Shown: in pieces, positions 30,426 to 33,639 of the stretch
How positions within the stretch are numbered: position 1 is the first letter of the stretch
How the letters are laid out: every line of letters begins with the position of its first letter
Origin: Acetatifactor muris
Lineage (GTDB): Bacteria > Bacillota > Clostridia > Lachnospirales > Lachnospiraceae
Reading direction: 5' to 3'
Assembly: GCF_024623325.1 (NCBI RefSeq)
Contig: NZ_JANJZD010000044.1
Location: forward strand, 1-33,639
Length of the DNA stretch: 33,639 bases
Made by a program: the position numbers and the translations under genes
Notes under the pieces: model-generated
Seen by the model: the letters and a program-made list of their open reading frames with translations, nothing else
Told to the model about the DNA's origin: nothing
The model's database searches: none

Positions 30426-31385
30426 ATGAGCGTAAATGGAATAGGGGCGGGATATCCCGCATGGCGTGATATGGGAAAGGCTCAGAGGAATGGTTCGGGA
30501 ACGGGCTTCGCGGGCAGGATGGCGGATGCAGATGCGGCAGGGAGCAGTTCTCCCATAAGAAGCGGCATGAGGGCGGCGGGGCAGACTTCGGTGCTGGATG
30601 CGTACCGTGCATCGGCGGCATCCGGGGTACGCAATGTGAAGCCTGCCTATGAAACATACGAATCCGAGAATTACAGGATTGTGCCGGACAACGAGGCGGG
30701 GTGTTTCGATATTTACAATAAACAGGGAGAAAGGATAGGCGCTTTTGACTATTCTGACATCAAGGTCAGGCAGGACAGCCAGACAGGAAAGCAGTTCCTG
30801 ATCTCGGAGCATGGAACCATGAGCTATGATGCTATGGTATTGGACGGCGAGCTGAAAGACGCCCTGCAGGATGTCATGGGCGTGGAAGCGCTGGAAACGG
30901 AGGAACTGTCCGGTTTCACATTAAAGACCCATTCCGGCACTGGCATACAGTATCTTGTGCGGGATGGCGAGGAAGGCCGTGGGGGAAAAGTCCTTTTGCA
31001 GAGCGAGGCAGACAGGGAAAGGTATGAGGCCCTTGCGGAGACCTACTTCAATAAATATCCCAACCTGATCCACGATAAGAACGCCGCATACATATGGGCT
31101 GATCTGGAGATAAAGGGGCTGGCGCAGCATACGAAGGACGGCATTGTCTCTATGGGCTTTAACGGGATGTCCTATAATGACAATGCAGATTATAAGAACA
31201 ACTGGAGCGTCCTGTTTTCGGAAAATACCTATAAGGCGGTTTTCGATTGGCTGCAAAACAACAGGAGCAGCATTGAAGAAATGCAGAAGTTCGCCACATG
31301 GCATGATGTGTTTGATAGCATTGGCAGCCGGTATGACCGCATATGGTCTGATGAAGAAGAAAAGCAGGGGTATCTGAATAACTGA
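30426..31385 (+). CDS. MSVNGIG-type hypothetical protein
   Basis: 319 residues. MSVNGIGAGYPAW start, a disordered Gly/Ala/Ser-rich linker (about 15-80), then YETYESENYRIVPDNEAGCFDIYNKQGERIGAFDYSDIKVRQD, which looks like a beta-rich domain. An alpha/beta region follows (LIHDKNAAYIWADLEIKG, GFNGMSYNDNADYKNNWSVLFSENTYKAVFDWLQNN) and an acidic C-terminus (SDEEEKQGYLNN). No membrane segment. Start ATG 30426 follows GCGGAGGATTTGG; an in-frame ATG eight codons upstream lies before the ribosome site and breaks the shared N-terminus. Family unknown; the shared N-terminus links it with the genes at 29683 and 31598. Confidence 0.78.
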   Translation: MSVNGIGAGYPAWRDMGKAQRNGSGTGFAGRMADADAAGSSSPIRSGMRAAGQTSVLDAYRASAASGVRNVKPAYETYESENYRIVPDNEAGCFDIYNKQGERIGAFDYSDIKVRQDSQTGKQFLISEHGTMSYDAMVLDGELKDALQDVMGVEALETEELSGFTLKTHSGTGIQYLVRDGEEGRGGKVLLQSEADRERYEALAETYFNKYPNLIHDKNAAYIWADLEIKGLAQHTKDGIVSMGFNGMSYNDNADYKNNWSVLFSENTYKAVFDWLQNNRSSIEEMQKFATWHDVFDSIGSRYDRIWSDEEEKQGYLNN

Positions 31386-31450
31386 TAAGCCATAGCCTGA
31401 TAAGACAGGCATCTCCAGCGTTCCGGCAGATTGGGGAAATGGGGGAGTAG
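31383..31450 (+). repeat. CCGGCAGATTGGGG intergenic repeat, copy 1
   Basis: GATAAGCCATAGCCTGATAA followed by CAGGCATCTCCAGCGTTCCGGCAGATTGGGG-type sequence and GGGGGAG. Related copies lie at 32102-32163 and 32912-32989, each just after a gene of this cluster. The left arm of the CCCCAAT/ATTGGGG dyad has decayed in this copy. Confidence 0.6.
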
Positions 31451-31466
31451 GGAGGTGAAGGCCGGT

Positions 31467-31490
31467 ATGGGATTTGACAGGGGAAGTTAG
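31467..31490 (+). CDS. Seven-codon leader ORF M-G-F-D-R-G-S
   Basis: ATG to TAG, preceded by GGGAGGTGAAGG. It matches the leader at 29542-29565 in five of the six residues after Met and in the stop, and is followed by the same GCATGGAGGCA and hairpin motif. It lies about 107 bp before the MGINGIG gene. Confidence 0.4.
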   Translation: MGFDRGS

Positions 31491-31517
31491 TTGGCTTGTT
31501 TGCATGGAGGCAATGAA

Positions 31518-31580
31518 CTGCTCGGACTTATTACGAGAGAGCAGAGGCGGCTCTGACCGACAGAGGAGCTGCCATAAAAA
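31518..31580 (+). ncRNA. Repeated leader hairpin motif, copy 3
   Basis: Stem 1 is CTGCTC/GAGCAG (31518-31523, 31539-31544), loop GGACTTATTAC. Stem 2 is GGCGGCTC/GAGCTGCC (31546-31553, 31566-31573) with one G-U pair, then ATAAAAAAG. The ATG of the MGINGIG gene follows within 20 bp of its end. A degenerate partial copy (GGAGCAGGAGCGGCTCTGAC) lies at 32981-33000. Confidence 0.65.
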
Positions 31581-31597
31581 AGAAATGGAGGACTGAA

Positions 31598-32095
31598 ATG
31601 GGCATTAACGGAATAGGGACAGCGGGATATCCGCTGACAGGATATACGGCAAGAAAGACAGGAAGAAGCGCGGAATCCGGGGCTGTGGGATTCATGGAAA
31701 CGGTGGAAGAAAAGGCGGCGCAGGGAAAGGCAGCCGACCAGGATGAGAAAGCCTTTGAGATGGTTGGCCCGAACGCCCCGCAGGAAGTGAAGGATGCGTG
31801 GATGGAGGCGGCGAAAGAAGTAAATGCGAATGGCATGGGAATCCGGGACAACGGAATGATGAGCCACATATCGCAGATGATGGTGCAGAGGCTTAATAAA
31901 CAGCTTAAGGGTGAAACGGAGAATTTTGACATCCTTGGAAACACGGTGGAATCTGCGATCCAGGCAACGAAAAAGGCGCTGTACGATTTGGAGCATCCAA
32001 GAGTATATACGCCAAGGAGCATAGAGGTTCAGCAGGCCCGTATCAAAGAAGGGGAATTTTACAGGGCGTTTTTGGAAAAGCTGGAACGGTTATAG
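31598..32095 (+). CDS. MGINGIG-type hypothetical protein
   Basis: 165 residues. MGINGIGTAGYPLTGYTARK start, a short Gly/Ser/Glu linker, then a helical domain: FMETVEEKAAQGK, MVGPNAPQEVKDAWMEAAKEVNANGMGI, MMSHISQMMVQRLNKQLKGE, FDILGNTVESAIQATKKALYDLEHP, and a C-terminal helix EGEFYRAFLEKLERL. No membrane segment or signal peptide. ATG follows AATGGAGGACTGAA. I have the impression that the helical part is conserved among Lachnospiraceae hypotheticals but cannot name it. The N-terminal heptad matches those of 29683 and 30426. Confidence 0.78.
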   Translation: MGINGIGTAGYPLTGYTARKTGRSAESGAVGFMETVEEKAAQGKAADQDEKAFEMVGPNAPQEVKDAWMEAAKEVNANGMGIRDNGMMSHISQMMVQRLNKQLKGETENFDILGNTVESAIQATKKALYDLEHPRVYTPRSIEVQQARIKEGEFYRAFLEKLERL

Positions 32096-32101
32096 GTGCT
32101 T

Positions 32102-32163
32102 TCCCAATAAGGCACAGAGTAGATGTTTTTGGCGTTTCAGCAGATTGGAAAACCGGGGAAATA
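32102..32163 (+). repeat. CCGGCAGATTGGGG intergenic repeat, copy 2
   Basis: CCCAATAAGGCACAG, then GGCGTTTCAGCAGATTGG and CCGGGGAAATAAAGG. It is more diverged than the other two copies but keeps the CCCAAT/ATTGG dyad and the position just after a stop codon. Confidence 0.5.
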
Positions 32164-32191
32164 AAGGCAAAAGGGATTGTGAGGTGGACTC

Positions 32192-32860
32192 ATGGGAATT
32201 TCGGCTTTAAGTACAGTAAATTCTATTAATACAAAACAGCGTATGTCATTGCGCGGCAGAGGGCCTGACTGGTCTATCATTCCAAGTTCCGGGAAAAGCA
32301 GTAAATCAAAGGTGGAGTTTACTGACGAGATCAAGGAACTGGCACGGAAGGCTGCGAATACTACAAGCAAGGCAGAATTGGAATATATCCATAGGCGGCG
32401 GACGGAACTATGTGCAGAGTATATGTCTGACGTGTCGCCCGACAGGAAAGCACTGTACCGGCAGGCTGAAAATGCGCTGAAAGAGCAGGGCGGCAATCCG
32501 AAATGCAAGGGGAGCGGGGAACTGACGCTGCTTGACTTCCTGGAGGCGGCAGACGGGAGGGCGGAGAACCTTGCTGAAAAGAAGTTTGCGCTGGCAGGGG
32601 GCGGAACGCTGACCTGCCCGATCCTGACAAGCGGGGGATATGGCGCGGATATTTACTATCAGGGTACAAAGGTGCTGACATATCTCGGTTCGGGATATGG
32701 GTGGGCTTGTGAGAGGACTCCGGCTGAACGGGAAAAGGAAAGGGAGTTTTATGGGATTTATTTTGATGAGTACCGCTTGCTAAAGAATGGCCAAGGGGCA
32801 GAGCTGGAGGAGTTACCGGATTATCTGGAGGAGAAGCCGTCTTTTGACAGGAAAGCATAA
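32192..32860 (+). CDS. Hypothetical protein of the NGIG cluster
   Basis: 222 residues. It begins MGISALSTVNSINTKQ, weakly like the NGIG starts. A Ser/Lys linker is followed by a helical part with basic RRRTELCAEYMSDVSPDRKALYRQAENAL, a Gly-rich beta region (LAGGGTLTCPILTSGGYGADIYYQGTKVLTYLGSGYGWACERTP) and a charged C-terminus. No membrane segment. ATG follows GTGAGGTGGACTC. The Cys residues (two in the Gly-rich part) could form a disulphide if exported. Family not recognised. It sits between two copies of the intergenic repeat. Confidence 0.72.
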   Translation: MGISALSTVNSINTKQRMSLRGRGPDWSIIPSSGKSSKSKVEFTDEIKELARKAANTTSKAELEYIHRRRTELCAEYMSDVSPDRKALYRQAENALKEQGGNPKCKGSGELTLLDFLEAADGRAENLAEKKFALAGGGTLTCPILTSGGYGADIYYQGTKVLTYLGSGYGWACERTPAEREKEREFYGIYFDEYRLLKNGQGAELEELPDYLEEKPSFDRKA

Positions 32861-32911
32861 ATAGGGGGATTTGAATAACCAATAAGATTTCAAAAATTCC
32901 GTGAGCGCATA

Positions 32912-32989
32912 TCCCCAATAAGCCACAGCCTGACAGGGCAGGGCAGGTATCCCCGGTGTTCCGGCAGATTGGGGAATCGGGGGAGCAGG
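32912..32989 (+). repeat. CCGGCAGATTGGGG intergenic repeat, copy 3
   Basis: CCCCAAT (32913-32919) and ATTGGGG (32968-32974) form a perfect 7-bp dyad enclosing GCCACAGCCTGACAGGGCAG and CCCCGGTGTTCCGGCAG. The partial leader hairpin sequence follows directly. Confidence 0.65.
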
Positions 32990-33031
32990 AGCGGCTCTGA
33001 CATTAAAATGATGAAAGGGTGGAGAGGCAGT

Positions 33032-33537
33032 ATGAAAAAATGTATCATGTTAGTCTTTATATTGGCAGTAGGTATGTTTAGCATCGTTGGTTGTGGGGAT
33101 AAGACAACTAAAAGCAATGCTTCAGATGCAGATGGAGCGTATTTCAGTAACGATGAAGAAAAAAACAATTTACTGAAATTATTTCAGCTTCTGGTGAGAC
33201 GATTGGTATCATTGATAATAATAAAGAAATAGAAAGGTTCGTAAAGCAACTGGATATTGAATCCTGGGATGATATGGAACAGCTGCCTGAAGATATAGAC
33301 CTGGTATATAGCTATATATCATATGAGGTGATTGATGAACCTGTATTTTTACAGGATGGAATACCGTTAGTTAATATGAGTACCTTAGAATTATATATTT
33401 CCAGTAAAGGTGAATATATTATACGAGATTATGATCAGGAAATAGAAACAATAGCCAGAATATCAGAAGAGGCGGGACAGTTTCTTAATGCGCCGGAAGA
33501 CTTAGAGCTAAATAGTGTCTGCTTTTTAAGTCTGTAA
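33032..33537 (+). pseudogene. Lipoprotein gene with a one-base frameshift in an A-tract
   Basis: The start ATG 33032 (GGTGGAGAGG upstream) opens a lipoprotein signal: basic MKKC, a hydrophobic run and lipobox IVGC with Cys21, then a linker rich in Asp, Ser and Ala. The frame goes wrong at seven A residues (33159-33165) and stops at 33232. One more A would give DEEKKQFTEIISASGETIGIIDN..., continuing to 33537 for about 168 residues. The restored part contains DNNKEIERFVKQL and DIDLVYSYISYEVIDEPVF, reminiscent of small lipoproteins with DUF5301-like domains, an uncertain name. Sequencing error, phase variation or true decay are all possible. It is transcribed away from the NGIG cluster. Confidence 0.7.
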
Positions 33538-33639
33538 ACCATTGATTTTACTGACTTTTCAGCATATTTATGATAAAATAACTACAGGGGTTCTGCATCC
33601 AGGCATCGATTTTCCTTGCAGTTTTACCCCAAATCCTAC
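33538..33639 (+). promoter_or_regulatory. Possible promoter at the window's end
   Basis: TTGATT followed after about 17 bp by TATTTATGATAAAAT resembles a sigma-70-type promoter. No coding start follows inside the window. Confidence 0.25.

Noticed and set aside
28616..31580. The leader motif as a c-di-GMP or other known riboswitch
   Set aside because: None of the consensus cores I know fits; only two simple stems and a short conserved loop are visible.

Overview
The window looks like a stretch of accessory genome from a gut Firmicute of the Lachnospiraceae / Clostridium cluster XIVa type. The evidence is strong AGGAGG-type ribosome sites, OmpR-type and GHKL-LytTR two-component systems next to FtsX-like ABC transporters, Cys-rich KTR and MobA/MobL relaxase remnants typical of clostridial integrative elements, and DUF6033/DUF6809-like proteins. 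Genus is not determinable from what I see. No rRNA, tRNA or CRISPR array was recognised.

Layout. (1) 1-2060 is a gene graveyard: C-terminal pieces of an Old Yellow Enzyme-type oxidoreductase, a DDE transposase, an FtsX-type permease and a geranylgeranyl-reductase-like flavoprotein, abutting one another. (2) 2116-8597 is module 1: a leftward response regulator and kinase, divergent from two MacB/Vex-like permeases, an ATPase and a membrane-anchored C39-like cysteine peptidase. (3) 8759-11115 holds an HxlR regulator divergent from two tandem paralogous radical SAM proteins. (4) 11118-13626 is mobile-element debris: a repeat carrying a truncated LytTR regulator, a relaxase tail, a KTR protein, DUF4238, and an XRE/DUF6809 divergent pair with a long operator-like dyad. 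(5) 13881-19523 is module 2, leftward: BceA-like ATPase, BceB-like permease, NarX/NarL-type kinase and regulator; a small damaged membrane gene is divergent. (6) 19857-25219 is module 3: OmpR regulator, kinase, ATPase and an 868-residue permease. (7) 25662-27810 encodes a LytTR regulator and a GHKL kinase. (8) 27835-33537 is a run of hypothetical genes, three of which share an N-terminal M-x-[VI]-N-G-I-G signature, ending in a frameshifted lipoprotein gene.

How it fits together. Modules 1-3 each pair a two-component system with an FtsX-type ABC transporter, the usual design for sensing and resisting (or exporting) antimicrobial peptides. Blocks end in four copies of one hairpin repeat (8611, 11118, 19553, 25273), which suggests cassette-like assembly by recombination between repeats. 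A different iteron-like repeat (2116 and 13881) closes the 3' end of two of the two-component operons.

The most novel-looking part is region 8. Its genes are preceded by repeated, covarying RNA hairpins and, twice, by a conserved 7-codon leader ORF. It may be a GHKL/LytTR-controlled set of exported or surface-associated proteins, but function, export and regulation are inference.
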